A program made the translations under genes and the position numbers. Of a stretch of 57,697 bases of DNA, positions 1-7,386 are shown in pieces. The notes under the pieces were generated by a model. That model searched no databases, was not told the origin of the DNA, and saw nothing but the letters and a program-made list of their open reading frames with translations. The stretch comes from Guptibacillus spartinae (lineage in GTDB: Bacteria; Bacillota; Bacilli; Bacillales; Guptibacillaceae), in the NCBI RefSeq assembly GCF_028610625.1, contig NZ_JAQQWU010000020.1, positions 1 to 57,697 of the forward strand. Direction: 5' to 3'. The stretch's first letter is position 1, and every line of letters starts with the position of its first letter.

Positions 1-148
1 TCTTGAAGAAGTGTTGTCGTACAGAATACAAGCCCACATTATACATGTTCTTGCTTAAATGAACGAGCTTACGCAGTGCAAGATACTCTTTTTTAGATTT
101 CAACTTCAAATACTCTTTTTGAATGCCGTATCGCTTTTTCTCTTTCAT
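1..148 (-). CDS. tnpB: TnpB (IS605 OrfB family) RNA-guided nuclease, 5' part only
   Basis: The reverse strand starts with ATG at 148 and stays open to the window edge (49 codons). The peptide is nearly identical to the N-terminus of the complete TnpB at 19723-20973 (MKEKK.YGIQKEYLKLKSKK, then VHLSKNMYNVGLY). The upstream about 90 bp (149-238) also match the leader of that copy, so this is a second copy of the same element in the opposite orientation, cut by the window border. The ribosome site GGAGG precedes the ATG. TnpB is the RuvC-type, omega-RNA-guided nuclease of IS200/IS605 elements. Only its N-terminal wedge region is visible here, so activity cannot be judged. Confidence 0.93.
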   Translation of the reverse strand, partial: MKEKKRYGIQKEYLKLKSKKEYLALRKLVHLSKNMYNVGLYSVRQHFFK

Positions 149-238
149 TTTTCACACCTCCTTTAGCTACATTTTATCAAAGGAACATGTGTTTGTCTCG
201 AATGTGCTAACCCACGGAAATTCATCCCATGACTGAAG
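149..238 (-). mobile_element. Left end of the IS605-type TnpB element (copy 1)
   Basis: Read on the minus strand, the sequence from 238 down to 149 matches the leader of the complete copy at 19633-19722, beginning with CTTCAGTCAT and continuing through GGTTAGCAC and GAGACAAACACA to the ribosome site, with scattered substitutions. Homology stops outside CTTCAG. The flank here ends in GTGAT, whereas copy 2 is flanked by ATTAC, so the target tetranucleotide is not identical in the two insertions. Confidence 0.8.
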
Positions 239-347
239 ATCACGGGTGTTCTTTCCTAATTCATACAATTCGCATTAATAACAGTTATCCTAAAAAATAT
301 GTTAGTCTTGATAAGCGATAAAACGGAACAATGGGAAGGGGTAAAAA

Positions 348-1001
348 ATGAAGAAAGTTTCTATGCTGATTCTTTTGTTGCTTTTATTTGCTGTAGGTTG
401 CTCTCAAGAATCCAGTCAATCGAATGAAGAGATAAATCAATCGATAGAGAACGACCTTAATACAAATGCAGATAAGAAAATAGAAGAAGAGAAGAAAAAA
501 GAAAAAGAGGAACGAGTTCCGATTGTAGATACCAGAGCACTTGCAAAAGAAACAGGTGCAGATCAGGAACTAATGGATAAGTTTTATCACGTAGGTGATG
601 AGTTCAGTCGAAACAATTCACTGACTCTAAAACTAACAGGCGGATATACCACTAAAGCAAAGCATAATGACCTTGTTGTTGAAGAGCTAGATCATGATCA
701 GTTTTTAATTTTGGAGTTTAAAGTTTCGAACATGCGTAACGAAGATGTCGTGTTATCCGATCAAGACTTTACAGGTATTTCATCCGAAGAGATACAGATG
801 GAGAGTGAGGTCTTTTACAATACATACAGCGATGAGTCGTTTAATTACCTTAAGCTTCAAGCGGGAGAGAAAGGTATTTTCCGAATTGCATTTGATGTGA
901 CCGAAGCGGAATTTTACATTGTGAAATTTAATGAAATGGAAAAGATGAACAGCAGCGAAACGCTTATCTATATAAAACCTTCCTATCCCACAAAATTATG
1001 A
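348..1001 (+). CDS. Lipoprotein with a DUF4352-like C-terminal domain
   Basis: The product has 217 residues. A signal peptide with a long Leu-rich core ends in the lipobox AVGC (Cys18), so the mature protein should be lipid-anchored on the outer face of the membrane. Residues 25-55 are a charged, low-complexity Glu/Lys linker. Residues about 75-210 have the pattern of DUF4352-type immunoglobulin-like domains (hydrophobic strands, 'LILEFKVSN', a late 'LQAGEKG..RIAFDV' strand). That domain assignment is by eye. The start has a good ribosome site (AAGGGG). Function is unknown; such proteins are commonly adhesin-like or envelope-associated. Confidence 0.85.
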   Translation: MKKVSMLILLLLLFAVGCSQESSQSNEEINQSIENDLNTNADKKIEEEKKKEKEERVPIVDTRALAKETGADQELMDKFYHVGDEFSRNNSLTLKLTGGYTTKAKHNDLVVEELDHDQFLILEFKVSNMRNEDVVLSDQDFTGISSEEIQMESEVFYNTYSDESFNYLKLQAGEKGIFRIAFDVTEAEFYIVKFNEMEKMNSSETLIYIKPSYPTKL

Positions 1002-1028
1002 AGGTAATGACTCCAGGACATAAAGAAG

Positions 1029-1226
1029 GTGATCTCAATAGCCACAATAAGACTTAATCGTAGGTATGGTTGTTTCTTTGAGAGCAAAGAATCAAATGAT
1101 TTAGTGTTCGCACTATATGAAGATATCGATCGTAATATCCACTACAAGTATTGTAACTACGACACCGACACGTATCAGATGAACACGGTATTGTTCTTCG
1201 AGAAATTCCAGAGGTCAGTAGAGTAA
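1029..1226 (+). CDS. Small hypothetical protein (doubtful)
   Basis: An open frame of 65 codons begins at GTG 1029, 27 bp after the lipoprotein stop. The purine-rich AAAGAAGG touches the GTG, which is too close for a normal ribosome site, so the true start is uncertain. The peptide is rich in Tyr and Asp and has no signal, membrane segment or recognised domain. It fills the gap to a convergent gene and may be real or a remnant. Confidence 0.35.
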   Translation: MISIATIRLNRRYGCFFESKESNDLVFALYEDIDRNIHYKYCNYDTDTYQMNTVLFFEKFQRSVE

Positions 1227-1254
1227 ATGCCTGCGCTCTCTGTTCGAAGGCAAA

Positions 1255-1902
1255 CTATAAGTTCACGAGTTTAACCAATAATGATTTTCTTTTTAATTTC
1301 TGGGAAGCGAGGATGTAGTAAGGCGAACCAACTAAAAGGAACTTTCCTTGTCGCTTCCCTTTTTGTTCTTGAACTTCTACGTAGGTTTCTGTCGGATGAT
1401 TACTCATTTTCTCCATATATCTCTTTAGTTTTTTAGGATTTGGTTTGCTCGGTAAAGGTTTGTAGTTTATTTGGGCAATTAAAACTTCTTTAAATAATGG
1501 ATCTGTAGGAGATAAAGTTGTTTCCTTAATGTTTTCAGCCTCTCCAACTGAGATTGTTTCCAGTTCAGCATGATCTATAGTTATAGATTTTACAATTTCT
1601 TCGGGAAAGTTCATGCGTCTAATCTCATTTAGTTCTTCTTCAGATAATTGAAACCATTCCCCATTTAGTCTTTTTCCTTCAAAATACTTATGTAAAAGTT
1701 TTTCTGTGGTCTGAACGTTTTGACTGTATATTGCATGAGCGAGCTCCACATCAAAAGGCAAAGTGACCCCAAAACGGATTAATCTTTGATCTAAATTCCT
1801 CGAATATCCAATCTTAATACTCCCACAAAGATGTTCTCTCAAGAAATAAACAAATCCGGCTTCTTTCCTCTTGAGTAATCCCGTAATTTTCTTGCTCTCC
1901 AT
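1255..1902 (-). CDS. GIY-YIG family protein, T5orf172/Mug113 type
   Basis: The product has 215 residues. Residues 15-95 match the T5orf172 (Mug113) branch of the GIY-YIG nuclease superfamily. A GIY-like strand 'GFVYFL' (16-21) is followed by 'IKIGYS' (29-34), an Arg at 40, a helix with Glu67 and His71, and the closing 'NGEWFQL' (80-86). In this family Tyr, Arg and Glu are the catalytic residues. The C-terminal about 100 residues are Lys-rich with no recognised domain. An AAGGAG ribosome site lies upstream. These domains occur in phage proteins and in accessory nucleases. The gene is monocistronic and convergent with the preceding gene. The substrate is unknown. Confidence 0.8.
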   Translation of the reverse strand: MESKKITGLLKRKEAGFVYFLREHLCGSIKIGYSRNLDQRLIRFGVTLPFDVELAHAIYSQNVQTTEKLLHKYFEGKRLNGEWFQLSEEELNEIRRMNFPEEIVKSITIDHAELETISVGEAENIKETTLSPTDPLFKEVLIAQINYKPLPSKPNPKKLKRYMEKMSNHPTETYVEVQEQKGKRQGKFLLVGSPYYILASQKLKRKSLLVKLVNL

Positions 1903-1987
1903 TACCTCAACTCCTTTTACCTTATTTTTCTACATTTCATCATATTTATTCGATTGGTTAAAACGACTTACAAAACTGGAATTTTCA

Positions 1988-2031
1988 TTTAAAAAAACAA
2001 CCTCCGATATTAGCCCATCGAAAGTTGTCTT
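1988..2031 (-). terminator. Intrinsic terminator overlapping the stop of the RNase H gene
   Basis: On the minus strand ACAACTTTCGAT pairs imperfectly with ATCGGAGGTTGT around a short loop and is followed by seven T. The stop codon (2012-2010) lies inside the hairpin. Confidence 0.65.
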
Positions 2032-3347
2032 TTAAGTTTTTTTTGATAAAATTTTTCCATCTTCTCCGAATAACTCAAGAAGAACAAATAGCATTGCTCC
2101 TCATTTACTGCGATTTGTTGGTCATGCGCTCTTTTTAACAATTCTCTCACCATGGACCCTACGTTTATCATTAACGCGCTTAAACTAGAAAAACTCTCTC
2201 TCTTTCTTTTGAAAATAGCATGTCCATAACTTACCATTCTTTGCTTATCCTTTTCATCAACCGTGAAACAGTTAAGAGGACTTTTTATTGTTATTGCCTT
2301 CACCATTAGACCCTTTAAGTGATTATTCTCTTTGCTTACCTTAATTTCTTTTCGTACCTTCTTATTACGAATCAACTTCATATAGATATTTTCCATTTTT
2401 AAACTATGCGACAGGAAAAATAGATAAGCTTGATCACGGGAGAGTACAAGTTGCTTCCATTTAGCCTTTTCAATAAATACATCTACTAAAAACTCTATGT
2501 CATCCATTAAGTCAGCGTAGCTAAGATAGTTATGACGGTAGCTCAAATAGATATTTTCACCACTACTTAACAACTTTTGCCTTACTTTCCCTTTGCCAGA
2601 AAAACAATCAATCGTCTTGTTAACTTTCAATGCCTTTTTCCTCAGTTCGACGATATGAGGCATTTCTAAAGCGTTGTTTGTACTAGAAATTTTGGTTCTG
2701 AAAAGTGCTTCTTTTGCTAGGTGATCAACAAGTTCATTGTATTCATTTCCATTATGCGCTTTCACTTTAGTGAAATCTAACCTTAAACCATAAAGAGCAA
2801 TCCATCTATCCATAAATGTTTTGTATTGTTTTGCGAATGGATTTCTAGGCTTTATTTCTCTAGTTACTATTTCTCTAACCCCATTGAAATCATGATATAT
2901 AACTAAATTACGTTCCCCATTTAATGCAGCATACCTCACAGCTTCCATCACTGCTTTTAGTTCTCCTGCTAAACTCTTCAAAGACAGAGCAGCTTCCTTA
3001 TTCGTTCCTAAACCGCTCTGGCTATGTGTAACGGATTCATGTTTGACTGTTACAAAAGCATAAGAGTAGTCATTCGTTCTCCCGTTAAAGCTTCCGTCTG
3101 TATAGATGTTCATCATATGTAAATGTGATAACTTATTTGTCTGTCTTTCTTCCGCTAACCGGAACCCTTTTAGTTGTTTTTCTCCTAGTAACTCCTGCGC
3201 TTCAGATAGAGAGTAACACTTCTTTACAGATGCCCCTAAGAACCCCTTAGTGACCCGCAACACTTCATCCCAACTATAGTAAATACCTGGTTCTCTACCC
3301 ATGATCACCGCGTAACAGATGGAATCCTTTATGGTTTCTTTTTTCAT
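2010..3347 (-). CDS. Viroplasmin/RNase HI-like protein with a repeated C-terminal module
   Basis: The product has 445 residues. Residues 11-54 match the caulimovirus viroplasmin (RNase H N-terminal hybrid-binding) domain: 'YAVIMGREPGIYYSW', then 'GFLGASVKKC.S..EAQELL'. Residues about 79-215 form a type I RNase H domain with all four acidic positions: Asp84 (YTDGS), Glu129 (AGELKAV), Asp153 (YHDFNG) and Asp208 (NELVDHLAKEAL). It should cut RNA in RNA:DNA hybrids. Residues 225-445 are an extra helical region absent from ordinary bacterial RNase HI. It holds two related segments, 'QAYLFFLSHSLKMENIY' and 'QCYLFFLSYSEKMEKFY'. The start is set by GGAGGT 8 bp upstream. The gene is monocistronic. Confidence 0.88.
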   Translation of the reverse strand: MKKETIKDSICYAVIMGREPGIYYSWDEVLRVTKGFLGASVKKCYSLSEAQELLGEKQLKGFRLAEERQTNKLSHLHMMNIYTDGSFNGRTNDYSYAFVTVKHESVTHSQSGLGTNKEAALSLKSLAGELKAVMEAVRYAALNGERNLVIYHDFNGVREIVTREIKPRNPFAKQYKTFMDRWIALYGLRLDFTKVKAHNGNEYNELVDHLAKEALFRTKISSTNNALEMPHIVELRKKALKVNKTIDCFSGKGKVRQKLLSSGENIYLSYRHNYLSYADLMDDIEFLVDVFIEKAKWKQLVLSRDQAYLFFLSHSLKMENIYMKLIRNKKVRKEIKVSKENNHLKGLMVKAITIKSPLNCFTVDEKDKQRMVSYGHAIFKRKRESFSSLSALMINVGSMVRELLKRAHDQQIAVNEEQCYLFFLSYSEKMEKFYQKKLKRQLSMG

Positions 3348-3572
3348 CCTTTAAACCTCCGTAATGCTGTTCAGAGCAATTAATGAGAATAACCTAAATG
3401 AACTACTCATCACTAAATAATATGGAGCCAAAAATTCCTTATCTTAAGAGTTTCTTAGAAATCTCCCTGGTTATTTTCTATGTGGAGAAATACGGAAAAG
3501 GTATTCAGTCATTAGAAACATCAATTAAGAAAAAGAGCTTATGAAAAGCCCCTTTGTTTTATATGGTCTTTT

Positions 3573-3893
3573 TTAGCTCGCAATTCTATTACATTGCATA
3601 CAATACAATCCCAAACTAGGGTTGCCATCATCTAAAGGTCCAAGAATCCCTTTACCGCAACTACATGTTTGGTTGTATTTTTTATTGTAATCATTTACTT
3701 CTTCGTTTTCTATTTCTACTTTTTTATCATTATGAATATGCCATAATGCAACGTCCAAATCTTCGTTTGCAACTTTGAGCTCTTGGTTTTCTTCAATTAA
3801 AACCTTGTTTTCTATGCTTTTTTTGTTTAGAAGCTCTTCCAATTCCTCAATTCTTGCTTGTTTCTTTCCGAAGATCTTTTTAAATAATTTCAT
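3573..3893 (-). CDS. Small coiled-coil zinc-ribbon protein A
   Basis: The product has 106 residues if read from ATG 3893, which has an AGGATGG ribosome site; a longer open frame reaches 3920. The N-terminus (MKLFKKIFGKK) is basic and amphipathic. Residues about 15-65 form a Glu/Leu/Asn-rich coiled coil. The C-terminus has two Cys pairs, 'CSCGKG' and 'CMQC', separated by 'GLY' and typical of a zinc ribbon. It is a paralogue of the next gene upstream (4026-4325), which shares the same three-part design. Function is unknown. Confidence 0.7.
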   Translation of the reverse strand: MKLFKKIFGKKQARIEELEELLNKKSIENKVLIEENQELKVANEDLDVALWHIHNDKKVEIENEEVNDYNKKYNQTCSCGKGILGPLDDGNPSLGLYCMQCNRIAS

Positions 3894-4025
3894 ACAATAC
3901 ACCATCCTAGTTTTTTGCAATTATAACTGGATATTGAGTATTGAGAGAATTTAAATTAGTTTTTATCGTACAAAGAGGTAAGCGAAGGAAGCGCACAGGA
4001 AGCTGAACACTTTTCCGATAACATG

Positions 4026-4325
4026 CTAAGCGATATGAATATCTTTGAAATTTATTATTTTACTGCAGTTTAAACAATAAAGACCCGAATTTGGCTCCTC
4101 ATCAACTAATGGTCTTATATCTTTATCCTCGCAATGACATTTCTTTATTGATCGCCCTTGATAGTCATCTTCCATAAGTCTTCGTTGTTGTTTTTCGTTA
4201 GTGACTTTTTGAACACGAACTCTGGTTGATAACGATTTGATTATTTTTCTTTTTCCATTTAGCTGATCCGACAAGAGTTGATTTTTACTCCTCTTTGAAA
4301 AAAACAATGTTTTTAGTAACTTCAT
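4026..4325 (-). CDS. Small coiled-coil zinc-ribbon protein B (paralogue of A)
   Basis: The product has 99 residues. It starts MKLLKTLFFSKR, has a basic helical middle, and ends with 'CHC' and 'GLYCLNCSKI', matching the plan of the protein at 3573-3893. Divergence is high, so the duplication is old. The ribosome site is GTGGGTG. There is no signal peptide. About 130 bp separate the two genes, with no clear terminator between them, so co-transcription is possible. Function is unknown. Confidence 0.7.
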   Translation of the reverse strand: MKLLKTLFFSKRSKNQLLSDQLNGKRKIIKSLSTRVRVQKVTNEKQQRRLMEDDYQGRSIKKCHCEDKDIRPLVDEEPNSGLYCLNCSKIINFKDIHIA

Positions 4326-4520
4326 CTAAATCACCCACTTAACGTAACTTCATTAACCTCTATTATATTAGCGAAGTATTGAAATGAACAGTTGTAATTT
4401 CATTATTATATATATTTTTACGTATTTTTAATAATAGTAGAGAGGTCTGTACAGAATGACAACTACTTAATGTCGCTAGGATAAAACATCTAACTACCTT
4501 CTGTGATAGTTGAACCCCTT

Positions 4521-4776
4521 TTAAAGGAGCTTCCACTTCGGATCTCTATCTCCATATTCCTTAGCCGACCGAGTTTCACCTAAGCCATTCTCATCACACG
4601 CACCAAGAATTAAGAAATTCATTTGCGCTTCTTTTAATGTCAGGGGTGAATTCGCTTCATCTAATGAGTCAGGTCTTTCTCTGTAAATAGGATCGTCTTG
4701 CCAGAAGCAATTTTCACAGATATCGTGAATTTCGCTATTTAGTACAACATCCACAGCAAGGGCAAGTATATTTCAT
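4521..4776 (-). pseudogene. Cysteine-rich CPCC-family gene, frameshifted near its 5' end
   Basis: From ATG 4776 (ribosome site GAGGTGAT) the reading is M-K-Y-T-C-P-C-C-G-C-C-T-K and then stops. A second frame (+1) continues without stops to 4521 with the rest of the CPCC family (PF14206): 'ICENCFWQDD', 'EAQMNFLILGAC', 'GDRDPKW'. Family members have both halves in one frame, CPCCG before IC..CFW. One extra base (or two missing) around 4740-4760 therefore splits the gene. The downstream frame alone would have to start at a GTG with no ribosome site. A sequencing error or programmed frameshift cannot be excluded. Confidence 0.75.
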
Positions 4777-4936
4777 TACTATCACCTCAATTAATTAATA
4801 AATGACAATGGGTCATGTATTGTAGTTCCTCTTTTTCAATATATTTTCAGAAATTTCCTTTTGGATAAAGGACTCTTTCCTTATTAGATAAAAGGGAATT
4901 TTAGGAACAAAAATTAAAACAAATGGAGTGAACAAA

Positions 4937-5449
4937 ATGAAAAAAGTATTATTTTCAATAGGCGCAGCGTCCTTGATTTTCACAGCAGCATGTTCAGAGG
5001 AAAAGGCAGAGAATACAGAACCAGAACAAGAGGCAATATCTCAAACAGATGTTAAAAGCGCTCTAATGGATTTCCAAATGAAGTTAACGAACACGATCAA
5101 CAAACAAGATGCCGCGCTTTATTCTTTTGATGCACTAGTTGCCAAAGAAGAAGAACCACCAACTCAAGAAGAGGTGGATGAAGCAAAGAAACATGCTACA
5201 GAAACATCAGTGAAAATTGCAGAATCGGTAAAAGATCTCAAAATCCCTTCAGATCTAAAACCATTTAATGAGGAACTAACCGAAGTTGTTACAGAACTTT
5301 CTACTGCTTATAAAGAGTGGGGTACTCTTGGTGAAGAGAACGATCACCCTAAATATACAGAGCACTTTGAAAATGCTCAAGCATCACTCACAGAAATTTA
5401 TGAACAAGTGGAACTTGAACCAGCTGACTTAGCGACTGAAGTAAAGTAA
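4937..5449 (+). CDS. Helical lipoprotein
   Basis: The product has 170 residues from ATG 4937 (GGAG 8 bp upstream); a GTG at 4928 is less likely. The signal peptide ends in the lipobox TAAC followed by SEE. The mature part is acidic and almost wholly helical, with an 'EEEPPTQEE' stretch in the middle. This resembles small helical lipoproteins of Bacillus with no known function. It is monocistronic and followed by a strong terminator. Confidence 0.85.
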   Translation: MKKVLFSIGAASLIFTAACSEEKAENTEPEQEAISQTDVKSALMDFQMKLTNTINKQDAALYSFDALVAKEEEPPTQEEVDEAKKHATETSVKIAESVKDLKIPSDLKPFNEELTEVVTELSTAYKEWGTLGEENDHPKYTEHFENAQASLTEIYEQVELEPADLATEVK

Positions 5450-5463
5450 TCTGAATCAACCAA

Positions 5464-5498
5464 CTAGAAGCCATAACAAGTGTTATGGCTTCTAGTTT
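5464..5498 (+). terminator. Intrinsic terminator
   Basis: The 14-bp stem CTAGAAGCCATAAC/GTTATGGCTTCTAG with a 4-nt loop is followed by TTTT. It closes the lipoprotein gene. Confidence 0.9.
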
Positions 5499-5527
5499 TA
5501 AAATAATCAAAGATGGAGTGAACGCAT

Positions 5528-5896
5528 TTGGAGCAAAAGGTATATAAAATAAGAAACAAGGTGACTGGGGAATTTTCCAAGGGAGGAAGTAGGGCTAATG
5601 TATGGACCAAATCAGGTAAGTCCTGGTCAAATATAGGTCATCTTAAAAACCATATTAATCAGTTTATACGAAACGGAGAACTAATTCAGAGCTATCCCTA
5701 TAAAAATGCAGAGATCGTTGAGATAATCATAGACGATTCCAATTCATTTAGATTTGATATGGATAGGTTTGCTGAAGATTTACTAAAAAACAAAGCGGAT
5801 GCTGAAGAAGCCTATCGTAACAACTTGAATCGTTGGAAAGAGCAACAAGAAAAGGCTCTATTAGAAGCACTAAAGCAGAAATACGAACCACAGTAA
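5528..5896 (+). CDS. Phage-like hypothetical protein
   Basis: The product has 122 residues and starts at TTG 5528, with GGAG (5515-5518) 9 bp upstream. The N-terminal half ('VYKIRNKVTGEFSKGG', 'WTKSGKSWSNIGHLKNHI') has the look of a small protein family widespread in Firmicute phages. The C-terminal third is a charged helix. There is no signal or membrane segment. The leader (ATGGAGTGAAC) resembles that of the lipoprotein at 4937. Function is unknown. Confidence 0.75.
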   Translation: MEQKVYKIRNKVTGEFSKGGSRANVWTKSGKSWSNIGHLKNHINQFIRNGELIQSYPYKNAEIVEIIIDDSNSFRFDMDRFAEDLLKNKADAEEAYRNNLNRWKEQQEKALLEALKQKYEPQ

Positions 5897-5995
5897 GTCA
5901 CTAAAGGATGTGTATGACATGCATCTTACATATACTAAGGGTATACAATACACATACTCAATGTACACCGAAGCGAGAGAGGAGGGGGGAGAACC

Positions 5996-6187
5996 ATTAC
6001 AAATTTAGGTGCGGGAATACTACTATTAATTTTACTAGGATTAGTGATGTATAGCTGGTTTTTTGAACCAAAAAACGGGGTGGCTATCGATTTCCATTCA
6101 AAAAAAGCATTTGTTTTATTTTCTGTTTTCTTAAGTCTACTCATAGTTTATTTACTGGGCACAGGCATTTACCAATCCTACATGTAA
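5996..6187 (+). CDS. Small two-helix membrane protein, apparent ATT start
   Basis: An open frame of 63 codons runs from ATT 5996 to TAA 6187. A very strong ribosome site, GGAGGGGGG (5981-5989), lies 6 bp before ATT, and no ATG, GTG or TTG is in frame at a suitable distance. The first in-frame GTG/ATG (6044/6047) would cut the first membrane helix. Two hydrophobic segments (residues about 4-22 and 38-58) flank a short polar loop. The purine-rich site, the frame and the terminator just after the stop support a real gene. Function is unknown. Confidence 0.6.
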   Translation: MTNLGAGILLLILLGLVMYSWFFEPKNGVAIDFHSKKAFVLFSVFLSLLIVYLLGTGIYQSYM

Positions 6188-6189
6188 AC

Positions 6190-6227
6190 AAAAGAACCTT
6201 AGAGGTATCGTTTCCTCAAGGTTCTTT
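6190..6227. terminator. Bidirectional intrinsic terminator
   Basis: AAAGAACCTT.GAGG pairs with CCTCAAGGTTCTTT, with A and T runs on the two sides. It lies between the convergent genes ending at 6187 and 6234. Confidence 0.9.
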
Positions 6228-6233
6228 TAATTC

Positions 6234-6605
6234 TTAATTGATTTCGTCAGGACTACCCAACTTAACTAATCCATACTGGATAAGTAAGTCGCCAAACTCA
6301 TGATCAAACAAATCACTGTCATAGTAAGGAAGTGAATCATAATAATCCACTATTTCTCGTAAATTGTGCTTCAACATTATTTTTCTAAATGCTTCACAGT
6401 AACCGCTCGTGCCTTCCATATAGAGCCACCAAGCATGATAACTAAATTCTTCATAGTTATTTGGCTTATCGCCGCGTTTAATATCGTTTTTTTGGAAAGT
6501 ACGGATAACTTCCTTTCTAAAATCGGATAAAATTTCTTTAGTAAACTTGGATTTTATCTCTTCAGGTATATGATAATCCACGGTACCTTTATCTGTTATA
6601 GGCAT
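6234..6605 (-). CDS. Hypothetical protein
   Basis: The product has 123 residues from ATG 6605, with AAGGGGG upstream. It is acidic and aromatic-rich ('YHAWWLYMEG', 'YYDSLPYYDSD'), with no signal, membrane segment or recognised domain. It is a soluble, probably cytoplasmic single gene ending at a bidirectional terminator. Function is unknown. Confidence 0.7.
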   Translation of the reverse strand: MPITDKGTVDYHIPEEIKSKFTKEILSDFRKEVIRTFQKNDIKRGDKPNNYEEFSYHAWWLYMEGTSGYCEAFRKIMLKHNLREIVDYYDSLPYYDSDLFDHEFGDLLIQYGLVKLGSPDEIN

Positions 6606-6762
6606 AATATCCCCCTTTCATAAGCACTTATGAGACTGGTAATGATTTATTTTCCAAATTCTTGGTTTACCCTCTAGTAATTTACCCTTAAACTGAATAC
6701 CATATCCTATGTGTACCAATTCATAACTGAGCAATTAGCCTAATTATCAGGAGGTTTAAGAG

Positions 6763-6951
6763 TTGATCGATAATATCCTAAAGGCTTTAAAAGAAGCGGG
6801 TTATTCTATCCAAATAACCGTTGAAGATGAAAAACCAGTAAAAGTACAAGCTATAGGCACCGACCGCACATTACACGAAACGACCGGTTCTTCGTTGTTG
6901 GTCAGTTTAGATAAGATGCAGGAAAACTTATTGTGCAGCAGCAATAATTAA
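6763..6951 (+). CDS. Small hypothetical protein
   Basis: The product has 62 residues. Start TTG 6763 is supported by GGAGGT 7 bp upstream. It looks like one small beta/alpha fold: a short helix, the strand 'YSIQITVEDEKPVKVQAIG', then a helix. It is probably co-transcribed with the membrane protein 18 bp downstream. Function is unknown. Confidence 0.65.
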   Translation: MIDNILKALKEAGYSIQITVEDEKPVKVQAIGTDRTLHETTGSSLLVSLDKMQENLLCSSNN

Positions 6952-6969
6952 TATAGAGGAGGCGATACC

Positions 6970-7242
6970 ATGATCGATAAACGAAATACCATCATCAAAG
7001 GAGCTTTATTACTCCAATTAATTTGGTATGTGATGTTTGTAACGAATTTCATTGGATTCATAGGATCCAAAAGTATTCTTCTCCAAGATATAGTATGGAT
7101 TGGTATTCCTAGCATAGGATTAGTTGTTTCATTATTATTTTTACTCAAATACAAATTACATAAGCTTTCATTTATCACGATGTTACTATCTTTACCCATT
7201 TTTGCATTTTGGTTTCTTATATCGGGAATAAGCGAGATGTAA
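6970..7242 (+). CDS. Small membrane protein, three predicted helices
   Basis: The product has 90 residues from ATG 6970 with GAGGAGG. Hydrophobic segments lie near residues 10-30, 40-62 and 68-88. It follows the 62-residue gene by 18 bp, so the two form a likely operon ending at the terminator at 7266. There is no recognised family. Confidence 0.75.
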   Translation: MIDKRNTIIKGALLLQLIWYVMFVTNFIGFIGSKSILLQDIVWIGIPSIGLVVSLLFLLKYKLHKLSFITMLLSLPIFAFWFLISGISEM

Positions 7243-7265
7243 GTCTCATCCCTATACACCTGTTG

Positions 7266-7301
7266 CAAAAAAAGACTTCACCTTAAGGGAAGTCTTTTTT
7301 G
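7266..7301 (+). terminator. Intrinsic terminator
   Basis: AAAAAAGACTTC pairs with GAAGTCTTTTTT around CCTTAAGG. Confidence 0.9.
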
Positions 7302-7386
7302 CGTTTACACATTCATTCTCCTTTTTCTTGGTTAATTACATTCTGCAGTTTAGGATGTTTGTTCAAGCGAAGGAGGTAGTTTTCTT

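Noticed and set aside
5935-6144. Minus-strand 69-codon frame opposite the ATT-start membrane protein
   Set aside because: Start lacks a ribosome site; the plus-strand reading gives two clear membrane helices with a strong site and a terminator.
6948-7268. Minus-strand frame opposite the small membrane protein at 6970
   Set aside because: Antisense to a gene with a perfect ribosome site and three hydrophobic helices; no site of its own.
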